Part shown: positions 43,057-50,792 of the stretch, piece by piece
Layout: each line of letters begins with the position of its first letter
How positions within the stretch are numbered: the stretch's first letter is position 1
From: Fodinibacter sp963800505
Lineage (GTDB): Bacteria; Actinomycetota; Actinomycetes; Actinomycetales; Dermatophilaceae
Length of the DNA stretch: 64,000 nucleotides
Assembly: GCA_963800505.1 (NCBI GenBank)
Contig: CAWDBL010000026.1
Location: 1-64,000 of the forward strand
Reading direction: 5' to 3'
Position numbers and translations under genes: made by a program
Notes under the pieces: generated by a model
Databases searched by the model: none
Told to the model about the DNA's origin: nothing
What the model saw: the letters and a program-made list of their open reading frames with translations, nothing else

Positions 43057-45735
43057 ATGACGCAGGAGCGCCGCAGGACACCGCGCACCACGCGGTATGC
43101 CGTCCGGCCGGCCCACGTCCTCGCCGCCGGCGCGGTGCTCCTCACCGCGGCCACCATCGCCGTCGGCCAGGCCTTCGGCCTCCAGGCGGCACTCCCCGCA
43201 CCCACCGCGGCCGCCCCGGCCGCCACCCCCCAGGCCACGAGCGCGCCGACGGCACAGCAGGCCGCCGTGCAGCAGGCCGCCGCGCAGCGAGCCACCGTGC
43301 AGCGGGTCGCGGCGAGCGCCGCGAGCACCCCGTCGAGCAGCGCGACCCCCAGCCCCTCCAGCACCGACACCCCGGCCGCCGTGGCGACCCCGACCGCGAC
43401 TCCCGACGGCGCCAGCTCACCGACGCCGACACCCGCCCCCTCCGCGGCCCCCACGCCCTCGGTGCCGGTCCCGGCGCCCTCGCCGTCGGCGTCCGCCCCC
43501 GCTCCGTCGCCGGTTCCGGCGCCGTCGCCCGTTCCGGCGCCGTCGCCCGCACCCGCCGCCATGGCCCCCGGACTCTTCGGCGGTCCGGCCGCCCTCGCCA
43601 CCCTGGGTGAGCCCGGGAGCGCACCGACCTACCTGCCGGCCGGGCAGCCCCTTGCCGACCTGCTCCCCTTCCAGACCTTCCGCGTCGTGGTGCAGCTCGG
43701 CAACGGCGGCCCCGTCGACGTGGCCGTGGCGCCCAGGCTGGAGTACCGGCTGGCCGGCACCACCACCTTCCTCGTCGTCCCCGACGCCTCCGAGCCCGGC
43801 ACCCCGCTGAGCGCGGCCGAGGAATGGGTCCCGGTCAAGGGCGGAACCCTGACGGCTCCCGAGAGCACCACCACCACTCCCGACGTGGCGCAGCTCGCAG
43901 GGCCGGACGGGGCGGCCCAGGCCGCGGGACACCGGCTGAGCGGGGCCTCGGCCGCGCCCCGGTACGCCGTGGCGGCCGGCACCGTGACCGAGCAGGAGTT
44001 CACCGTCGCCCTCTCCATCGACGCGCCGTACGCAGCGACCTACGAGCTGCGGGTCACCGATGCCGGTGCCGTCATCGACGGAGCAGCCCCCGTGAGCGTG
44101 ACCGTCGCCGACCCGCCGCCGACGCTGCAGAGCCCGGGACAGCAGCAGGGCTCGCCGAGCGGCAGCACCCCCGCCAGCGCCCCGGCCACACCCGCCACGT
44201 CGCAGACCTACCGCCTGGTGTCCCAGCCCGCGACGACCGACACCGTCGTCACGAACGCCGCGCCGGCCGTCGCCGCGCCTGTCGAGGCCGCGCGGGCCGC
44301 CACCGTCGTCGGCACGATGACCGCGGTCTTCGCCTCCGACACGACGGCACAGGCCATGTTGACGGAGGCAGCGACGGCGGCCGTCGTCAGCCCGTCCTAC
44401 GTGGTGACGGTCGGACCGGTCGGACCCAACGGTCCGGGGACGATCCACGACCCCTACTCCTCGACGACGAGTGGCCAGTGCAGCGTGTGCCACCTGGCGC
44501 ACACGGCGAAGTCCGCCGCCCTGGTCAAGGCCCCGTCGACCACGGAGCAGTGCTACACCTGCCACGCCGACGGGGGTGCCGGCGGTGCCGCGGACGTGAA
44601 AGCGCAGTACACGCTCGGCCAGCCCGCGAACGACCCAGCGACGCGCTCCTACTGGTCGCACGACCCGGCGGACGCCACCGGGCACACCCTCGACACGGAC
44701 AACGAGTTCCAGGGCACGCTCAACCGGCACAACCAGTGCAGCGACTGCCACGACCCGCACGGCTCGACCGACGACAAGCCGACCATGACGGCCACGGGCT
44801 GGACGGCGCCCGGCGCGGTCGCCAACGTCTCCGGCGTCGCCGTCACCAACGGGGCGGCCGGCAGCACGCCCACCTACACCTGGCTGGACGGCACCGTCGC
44901 ACCCGTCACGGCCGAGTACCAGCTCTGCTTCAAGTGCCACTCCAGTTTCACCACCCTCCCGGCCGACGTGCCCGGCAAACCCTCCCAGGACGTCACCGAC
45001 CTCGGCGTCGCGCTCAACCCGGCCAATGCCTCCTTCCACCCGATCGAGGCTCCTGGTCGCAACCAGACCCAGAAGCTGGCGGACAGCCTTGCCGGGCCCT
45101 CCCCCTACAAGCTGTGGAACTTCAGCACCGGCGACACCGTGCGCTGCGTCAGCTGCCACTCGAGCAACACGACCGGCACGTCCACCGACCCGGCGGAGAA
45201 CGCTCCCGACGCGACCAGCACCGTGCACGCGTCCACCAACCGCGGCATCCTCACCCGCCCCTACGAGAACCGCGTGCTGTCGGCCGCCGGGGGCTTCTAC
45301 GACAACTCGGGCTTCGCCCTGTGCCTGACCTGCCACACTGAGACCCCCTTCCTGAACCAGCGGCGCCCCGCGGCCGCCGAGGGTACGAACTTCGTCTTCC
45401 ACGGGCGGCACATGGCCGGGATCTCGGGTGACGGCAGCGGCGGCCTCGACATCGACACCCCCGGGGCGGGTCAGGGGAACGCGCGCTGCGCGGAGTGCCA
45501 CTTCGACAGCCACGGCACGACGCAGCAGCCGTCGACCCAGAAGCTCACCGGCGACCGCCTGGTCGTCTTCGGACCGAACGTCCTGCCGAGCAAGTCGATG
45601 GGCGGAGTGCCCACCTTCACGAAGACCGCGACCAACGGGACGTGCACGCTCACCTGCCACGGCAAGGACCACCAGGAGGCCAGGTACACCCCTGACCCGC
45701 CCGCCTCTATCGGGAATGTGCCTGTCGGCGGATAG
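43057..45735 (+). CDS. Membrane-tethered octaheme-class cytochrome c with Pro/Ala-rich stalk
   Basis: An 892-residue protein. One uncleaved-looking helix (about 20-43, VLAAGAVLLTAATIAVGQAF) anchors it. Residues about 45-170 are a low-complexity Ala/Pro/Ser/Thr stalk; 180-355 look like beta-rich Ig-type modules. Hemes start near residue 475: CSVCH, CYTCH, CSDCH, CFKCH, CVSCH, CLTCH and CAECH, plus a last CTLTCH (CX3CH). The first three sites repeat the hexaheme protein's paired module. A stalk this long could span the Gram-positive wall, placing hemes near the surface. GGAG lies eight bases before the ATG. Confidence 0.9.
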   Translation: MTQERRRTPRTTRYAVRPAHVLAAGAVLLTAATIAVGQAFGLQAALPAPTAAAPAATPQATSAPTAQQAAVQQAAAQRATVQRVAASAASTPSSSATPSPSSTDTPAAVATPTATPDGASSPTPTPAPSAAPTPSVPVPAPSPSASAPAPSPVPAPSPVPAPSPAPAAMAPGLFGGPAALATLGEPGSAPTYLPAGQPLADLLPFQTFRVVVQLGNGGPVDVAVAPRLEYRLAGTTTFLVVPDASEPGTPLSAAEEWVPVKGGTLTAPESTTTTPDVAQLAGPDGAAQAAGHRLSGASAAPRYAVAAGTVTEQEFTVALSIDAPYAATYELRVTDAGAVIDGAAPVSVTVADPPPTLQSPGQQQGSPSGSTPASAPATPATSQTYRLVSQPATTDTVVTNAAPAVAAPVEAARAATVVGTMTAVFASDTTAQAMLTEAATAAVVSPSYVVTVGPVGPNGPGTIHDPYSSTTSGQCSVCHLAHTAKSAALVKAPSTTEQCYTCHADGGAGGAADVKAQYTLGQPANDPATRSYWSHDPADATGHTLDTDNEFQGTLNRHNQCSDCHDPHGSTDDKPTMTATGWTAPGAVANVSGVAVTNGAAGSTPTYTWLDGTVAPVTAEYQLCFKCHSSFTTLPADVPGKPSQDVTDLGVALNPANASFHPIEAPGRNQTQKLADSLAGPSPYKLWNFSTGDTVRCVSCHSSNTTGTSTDPAENAPDATSTVHASTNRGILTRPYENRVLSAAGGFYDNSGFALCLTCHTETPFLNQRRPAAAEGTNFVFHGRHMAGISGDGSGGLDIDTPGAGQGNARCAECHFDSHGTTQQPSTQKLTGDRLVVFGPNVLPSKSMGGVPTFTKTATNGTCTLTCHGKDHQEARYTPDPPASIGNVPVGG

Positions 45736-45813
45736 TTCCGCAAATCGCTCAAAACGATACTGAAATCGGCACCAGGAACACCGACCAATGCCGATGATCG
45801 AGGAGCGAACCCC

Positions 45814-46704
45814 ATGTCCCCAGTACGGGAAGCGACCACCACCGGAACCACGTCCGACCCGGTCGTGACCAGGGTGGGACTGCTCGCCCGGTTCGGCCTC
45901 GACGCCGCCGCGGACGACTCGGTGGTCGAGACCACCTACGACCGGATCGGTGACTTCCTGGACCAGGCCCCGAGCGAGATCCGCGGCTGGGCGGACCGCC
46001 GCCAGCAGGAAGCCGACCGGATCTTCTCCCTCCTCACCGGCCCCGAGTCCCAGCTCGTCCCCGCAGCCCGCACCACGGCGCCGGCCGCGACCGTGGCACC
46101 GGCCGCCGCGCCGACCGGCGGTTCGACCAACAAGGTCCTGCTCGGCATCATCGCCGTGCTCGTCACGGTCGGGGTCGTGTTCGGCGTGTACTGGATGGGG
46201 CGCCCGACCGTGCCGGACGTCACCTCCGCCGCAAGCGCCAGCTCGGCCGCCAGTCCGAGCGCGGCGCCCACCCTCGACCAGGCCCAGCTGACCGCGTTGA
46301 CCGCGAAGGTCGCGGCCAACCCCAAGGACGTCGCCTCGCTCCAGAAGATCACCGACCTCTTCTTCGCCGCCAATGACTGGACCGGCGCGAAGGCCGCGGC
46401 ACAGAAGGTGCTGGACGTCGACCCGACCAACGAACAGGGCCTGATCAGCCTCGGCGCGGCCTCCTACAACGGTGGCGACAACGCCTCGGCCGAGAAGGCC
46501 TGGAAGACCGGCATCAAGGCTCACCCGAAGAACGCCGAGATGCACTACGACCTGGGCTTCCTCTACATGACGACCGGCCGCAACGACGAGATGAAGACCG
46601 AGTGGGCCAAGGTCGTCGCCCTCGACCCGAACAGCGAGCTGGCCAAGACCGTCCAGTCGCAGGTCGGCTCCGTGACGAAGCCCTCGGCCTCGCCCACCAA
46701 GTGA
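45814..46704 (+). CDS. Membrane-anchored TPR protein (second in cluster)
   Basis: A 296-residue protein. An N-terminal cytoplasmic region (about 1-105) precedes one helix (VLLGIIAVLVTVGVVFGVYW). After a Ser/Ala-rich linker come TPR-like repeats: LQKITDLFFAANDWTGAKAA, AQKVLDVDPTNEQGLISLGA and KAWKTGIKAHPKNAEMHYDL. It resembles CcmH/CycH-type apocytochrome chaperones in topology and sits directly before ccdA. GAGGAG precedes the ATG. It is probably a heme-ligation or complex-assembly helper; it is not a duplicate of the first TPR protein at sequence level. Confidence 0.85.
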   Translation: MSPVREATTTGTTSDPVVTRVGLLARFGLDAAADDSVVETTYDRIGDFLDQAPSEIRGWADRRQQEADRIFSLLTGPESQLVPAARTTAPAATVAPAAAPTGGSTNKVLLGIIAVLVTVGVVFGVYWMGRPTVPDVTSAASASSAASPSAAPTLDQAQLTALTAKVAANPKDVASLQKITDLFFAANDWTGAKAAAQKVLDVDPTNEQGLISLGAASYNGGDNASAEKAWKTGIKAHPKNAEMHYDLGFLYMTTGRNDEMKTEWAKVVALDPNSELAKTVQSQVGSVTKPSASPTK

Positions 46705-46743
46705 CCTGGACCGACGACCACCGCGACCCGAAGGGAGGCTGAG

Positions 46744-47487
46744 ATGAACGGCAACATCACCCTGGCAGTGGCCTTCGCGGCCGGCCTGGTGTCGTTCGCC
46801 TCACCCTGCTGCCTCCCGCTGGTGCCGGTCTACGTGGGCTTCATCGTCGGCGGCACTACCGACACCGCACAGCCCACCCGCAGCGTCGCCTTCCGGCAGG
46901 CTCTGGCCTTCGTCATCGGCTTCACCGTGGTGTTCGTGGCGCTGTGGGCCTCCATCGGCCTGGTCGGCTACGCACTGCGCGACCACGTCAGCCTGCTGCG
47001 CCAGGTCGGCGGCGCGATCCTGGTGGTCATGGGCCTGCACGTGGCGGGCCTCATCAAGCTCCCGGTCCTGGGCCGCCAGGCCGGCGCCGGCGCCAACATG
47101 GGCCGGCTCGTGCAGCGCCGCCCGGACGGCACCGTCATCGAGCAGGCGCCGCGGATGGGCCGCTCGGCGCTGTTCGGCGTGGTGTTCGCCGCCGGCTGGA
47201 CGCCCTGCATCGGCCCGATCCTCAGCGGGATCATCGGCCTGGCGTCCCTGCGCTCCGACCTCGCCCAGGGAACGGTCCTGCTCCTCGCCTACGCGCTCGG
47301 GCTCGGCATCCCCTTCATCCTCGTGGCGCTCGGTGCGGACAGCCTGCGCCACCGCCTCACCTGGTTCGCCCGGCACGACGCCGTGGTCTCGCTGGCCACC
47401 GGCTCCATGCTCGTCGTCGTCGGCTTCCTGATGATCACGAACCTGCTCATGCGGCTCTCCCAGTTCTTCCCGACCATCCCCGTCTGA
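46744..47487 (+). CDS. ccdA: Cytochrome c biogenesis protein CcdA (thiol-disulfide electron carrier)
   Basis: A 247-residue inner-membrane protein with six helices. Redox cysteines are in FASPCCLPLVPVY (Cys22/23 region) and GWTPCIGPIL near 154, the CcdA/DsbD-beta signature. It passes reducing equivalents from cytoplasmic thioredoxin to the extracytoplasmic TlpA/ResA-like protein, keeping apocytochrome CXXCH thiols reduced. An extra adjacent cysteine (PCC) replaces the usual single one. GGGAGG lies just upstream. Confidence 0.95.
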   Translation: MNGNITLAVAFAAGLVSFASPCCLPLVPVYVGFIVGGTTDTAQPTRSVAFRQALAFVIGFTVVFVALWASIGLVGYALRDHVSLLRQVGGAILVVMGLHVAGLIKLPVLGRQAGAGANMGRLVQRRPDGTVIEQAPRMGRSALFGVVFAAGWTPCIGPILSGIIGLASLRSDLAQGTVLLLAYALGLGIPFILVALGADSLRHRLTWFARHDAVVSLATGSMLVVVGFLMITNLLMRLSQFFPTIPV

Positions 47488-47500
47488 AAGAGGAATCGCG

Positions 47501-49021
47501 ATGACGACCACCGTGAGGGGCCGCGAGGACATCACCTCGCACGTGCCCGGACACGTCGACCACGAGCACGGCGTCGACGTCCTGGACGGGAGCGAGCAGG
47601 ACGGCCACGGCCACCACCACGCCCACCCGCTGCGCAAGATCTGGCTCTTCCTCATCTCGATGCGCACCGGGCTGTGGATCATCCTCACGCTCGGCGTGCT
47701 CACCCTCGTCGGCACCCTGCTCATGCAGGTCGAGCCCGAGGTGCGGGCCGACCCCGCCGCGTACCAGCAGTGGCTGGCCGGCACCCCGACCCAGCGCTAC
47801 GGCGGCTGGGCCGGCATCCTCGACAAGCTCGGCCTGTTCCACGTGTTCTCGACCTGGTACTTCATGGGCCTGTTCGCCCTGCTCAGCGTGAGCATCCTGG
47901 CCTGCTCGGTCAACCGGGCCCCGCGGCTGTGGCGGGTGGCGACCAAGCCGCGCACCACGATGAGCGACGTCTTCTACGACCACGCGCCGCTGCGGGCCAC
48001 CGTCGACCTGCCCATGGACAGCGCGGCGGCGACCGAGCAGGTGCGGGCCACGTTGCGCGCCAGGCACTTCCGCATCGTCGATGCGCAGGCCGACACGGGC
48101 ACGGCGCTGTATGCCGACCGCTTCCGCTGGGGTCCGTTCGGCACCGTCATCGCCCACCTCAGCCTGATCATCGTCATGCTCGGCTTCGTCATCAGCGCCA
48201 GCACCGGTTTCCGCGACAAGAGCTTCATCGCCCCGGTCGGCGTGCCGGTCGCCGTCGGCCACGGCACCGGCCTGATGGTGGAGGCCAAGTCCTTCACCGA
48301 CTCCTACTACGACAACGGCGCCCCCAAGGACTACGTCTCCGACCTGGTCCTGACCCAGGACGGCAAGCAGGTCGCTCGCCACGACACCCGGGTGAACTCG
48401 CCGCTGATCTACGACGGGACGTGGTTCCACCAGTCGTCGTTCGGCAACGGCGCCGACGTCACCGTCAAGGACGGCGACACCGTGGTCTGGTCCGGGCTGG
48501 TCCCGCTGCAGTGGCAGTCCGACGACGGCCAGCAGAGCATCGGCCAGCTGTCCATCCCCGACCGCGGCATCAGCGTCTTCGTCGTCGAGGCCGCGTCCGG
48601 ACAGGTCCTCGCCGACCTTCCCGCCGGCTCGGCCCAGCTCGAGGTGCACAAGGCCGGGGTCAACGACCCGCTCGGCGCTCCGGTCGTCAGCCAGGGCCAG
48701 TCCGCCGTCGTCGACGGGCTCACTTACACCTACCAGCGCAACCGCCAGTACACCGGGCTGACCGTCAAGCAGGACAGCGGCTCGTGGGTCGTGGGCCTGG
48801 GTGCAGCGCTGCTGATCCTGGGCTGCTACCTCGTCTTCTTCATGCCGCACCGCCGGCTGTGGGTGCGGGTGCGCGACACCGCCGACGGCGGCTCGCAGGT
48901 CAGGCTCGGCGCCCCCCTCAAGCGTGACCCCGGCTTCGAGCCGGTCTTCTCGGACCTCGTGTCCACCATCACCGGGCCTGACGCTCCTGTCGGCCAGACC
49001 ACGAAGGAGTCACAGGCATGA
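47501..49021 (+). CDS. resB: Cytochrome c biogenesis protein ResB (Ccs1)
   Basis: A 506-residue membrane subunit of the System II heme lyase. A histidine-rich start (GHGHHHAHPLRKIW, about 28-45) leads to the first helix (LISMRTGLWIILTLGVLTLV). A second and third follow (FHVFSTWYFMGLFALLSVSI, HLSLIIVMLGFVISASTGF), then a large external domain and a last helix (GLGAALLILGCYLVFFMPHR) ending in RLWVR, all typical ResB features. AGAGGAA precedes the ATG and its end overlaps resC by four bases. The His-rich leader could bind heme or metal. Confidence 0.93.
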   Translation: MTTTVRGREDITSHVPGHVDHEHGVDVLDGSEQDGHGHHHAHPLRKIWLFLISMRTGLWIILTLGVLTLVGTLLMQVEPEVRADPAAYQQWLAGTPTQRYGGWAGILDKLGLFHVFSTWYFMGLFALLSVSILACSVNRAPRLWRVATKPRTTMSDVFYDHAPLRATVDLPMDSAAATEQVRATLRARHFRIVDAQADTGTALYADRFRWGPFGTVIAHLSLIIVMLGFVISASTGFRDKSFIAPVGVPVAVGHGTGLMVEAKSFTDSYYDNGAPKDYVSDLVLTQDGKQVARHDTRVNSPLIYDGTWFHQSSFGNGADVTVKDGDTVVWSGLVPLQWQSDDGQQSIGQLSIPDRGISVFVVEAASGQVLADLPAGSAQLEVHKAGVNDPLGAPVVSQGQSAVVDGLTYTYQRNRQYTGLTVKQDSGSWVVGLGAALLILGCYLVFFMPHRRLWVRVRDTADGGSQVRLGAPLKRDPGFEPVFSDLVSTITGPDAPVGQTTKESQA

Positions 49022-49953
49022 TCACCTACTCCCAGTTCGCGTTCGTCGCGGCGCTGATCTCCACGGTCCTCGCGACCATCGCCTACGCGTGGGCCATGAG
49101 CGCGGGTCACCGTGCGGCTGCCGGCGCCTCGAAGCGCAAGGTGCTCGTCACGGCATCCGGTGACGACCTGTTCGACGACGTCGACTCGGTCGACGCGGCA
49201 ATGGCAGCCGAGGACGCCGTCGCCCGCGACACCGCGGTGTCGGCGACGACCCTGGCCCGCTACGGGACGCGCCTGACCTGGCTCGCCCTCGGCTTCCTCA
49301 CGGTGGCCCTCGGCCTGCGGATGGCGGCGACCGGTCACGGCCCGTTCGTCACCCAGTACGAGTTCGCGACGTCGCTGGCCTGGGGCATGCTCGCCTCCTA
49401 CTGCTACTTCGAGTGGCGCTACCACGCACGGACGCTGGCCCTGTTCATCCTCCCGATGACGACGCTCGCGCTGCTCTACGCCGGCGCCCAGAACACCCAG
49501 GTCGACCCGCTGGTGCCGGCGCTGCAGAACAGCCTGCTGCTCACCATCCACATCGTCGTGGCGATCTTCGCCTACGGCGCCTTCGCGATCTCCTTCGCCG
49601 CGGCCTCGCTGACGCTGTGGACCCCGCAGCGCTGGAAGCACCTGGTGCCCAAGGAGGAGGTCCTCGACCGGCTCGGCTACCGCGCGGTCGTCATCGGCTT
49701 CCCGCTCGACACCATGGTTCTCGTGCTCGGCGCCGTCTGGGCCGAGATCGCCTGGGGCAGCTACTGGAGCTGGGACCCCAAGGAGACGGCATCCCTGGTC
49801 ACCTGGCTGATCTACGGCGGCTACCTGCACGCCCGCGTCGCCCGCGGCTGGACCGGCCGCCGCGCCGCCTGGCTGCTCGTCATCGGCTTCGCCAGCGTCG
49901 TACTGACCTTCGTCGGCAACGCCTTCTTCGGAGGGCTGCACAGCTACACCTGA
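49018..49953 (+). CDS. ccsB: Cytochrome c biogenesis protein ResC (CcsA/CcsB heme handling)
   Basis: A 311-residue membrane protein with about eight helices. The heme-binding WWD region reads WGSYWSWDPKETASLVTWL near 245, with flanking histidines (LTIHIVVAIFAYGAF, YLHARVARGW and a C-terminal GGLHSYT). With ResB it moves heme across the membrane and ligates it to CXXCH. The start ATG overlaps the resB stop (ATGA). A cytoplasmic loop with acidic residues (DDLFDDVDSVDAAMAAED) is an unusual insertion near residue 50. Confidence 0.94.
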   Translation: MITYSQFAFVAALISTVLATIAYAWAMSAGHRAAAGASKRKVLVTASGDDLFDDVDSVDAAMAAEDAVARDTAVSATTLARYGTRLTWLALGFLTVALGLRMAATGHGPFVTQYEFATSLAWGMLASYCYFEWRYHARTLALFILPMTTLALLYAGAQNTQVDPLVPALQNSLLLTIHIVVAIFAYGAFAISFAAASLTLWTPQRWKHLVPKEEVLDRLGYRAVVIGFPLDTMVLVLGAVWAEIAWGSYWSWDPKETASLVTWLIYGGYLHARVARGWTGRRAAWLLVIGFASVVLTFVGNAFFGGLHSYT

Positions 49954-50012
49954 TCGACCCCGCGACCGGCAGCAGGGCGAACGACCCACACCTGAAGGGA
50001 AGCGCACCACCC

Positions 50013-50792
50013 ATGGACGACGACGACCTGTTCGACGACGACCTCCTTGCCGACCCTGCCTTCGCGTCGCCGGTGCGCACGGTGCGGGCCGCGCCGGCGC
50101 CGGTGGAGCACGTCGAGGGTGTGGACGTGCTGGCCGAGCCGGGGGCCGGTGCGCGGCAGCGGGCCGGGTCGGCAGGTGGGGGCGCGGCGGGGCCGCGCGA
50201 CCTGCGCGAGCGGATCCGCTCGAGCCGGTTCGGCACGCTCGTCGTGCTCCTCGTGACCGCCGCGCTGGTCGCCGGTGGCGCCTGGCTGATCAACGGCAAG
50301 CGCACGGATGCCGCGAACGCCTCCGGCACCACGGTCGTCTCCCTGCCCGGCCAGTCGACCGTGCCGCCGCCGAAGGTCGGCGCGGCTGCCCAGAACTTCA
50401 CCCTCACCACCGTCGACGGCAGGACCGTCACCCTCGACCAGTACCAGGGCAAGCCGGTGTGGCTCGTGTTCGGTGCCAGCTGGTGCGCGGCCTGCCAGGC
50501 CGAGGTGGCCGACGTGCAGGCGGCCTACGAGAAGTACGCCCCGCAGGGCCTGGTGGTGCTCGGCGTGAACATCAACGAGGGCCAGGATGCCGTGCGCAGC
50601 TACGCCTCGCGGGTGGGCACCACCTACCCGGTCGGTGCCGACGACCAGTCCGCCATCGCGGACGCCTACCGGGTCTCGGCCATCCCGGCCCACTTCTTCG
50701 TCGACCGCAAGGGAGTCCTGACCGAGATCCGCCAGGGCGGCGTGTCCACCGACAGCATCGCCGGCTCGCTCGAGAAGGCGATGGCGCAATGA
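50013..50792 (+). CDS. TlpA/ResA-like membrane-anchored thioredoxin
   Basis: A 259-residue protein. Very acidic N-terminus (MDDDDLFDDDLLADP), one helix (about 74-93, TLVVLLVTAALVAGGAWLI) and an extracellular AhpC/TlpA thioredoxin domain. Active site WCAAC (Cys158/161) follows KPVWLVFGAS, and the cis-proline is in AIPAHFFVDRKG. It would reduce apocytochrome disulfides, receiving electrons from CcdA. It ends overlapping the decaheme start (ATGA), so the heme ligation tool and a client are coupled. GAAGGG precedes the ATG at 50013. Confidence 0.93.
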   Translation: MDDDDLFDDDLLADPAFASPVRTVRAAPAPVEHVEGVDVLAEPGAGARQRAGSAGGGAAGPRDLRERIRSSRFGTLVVLLVTAALVAGGAWLINGKRTDAANASGTTVVSLPGQSTVPPPKVGAAAQNFTLTTVDGRTVTLDQYQGKPVWLVFGASWCAACQAEVADVQAAYEKYAPQGLVVLGVNINEGQDAVRSYASRVGTTYPVGADDQSAIADAYRVSAIPAHFFVDRKGVLTEIRQGGVSTDSIAGSLEKAMAQ

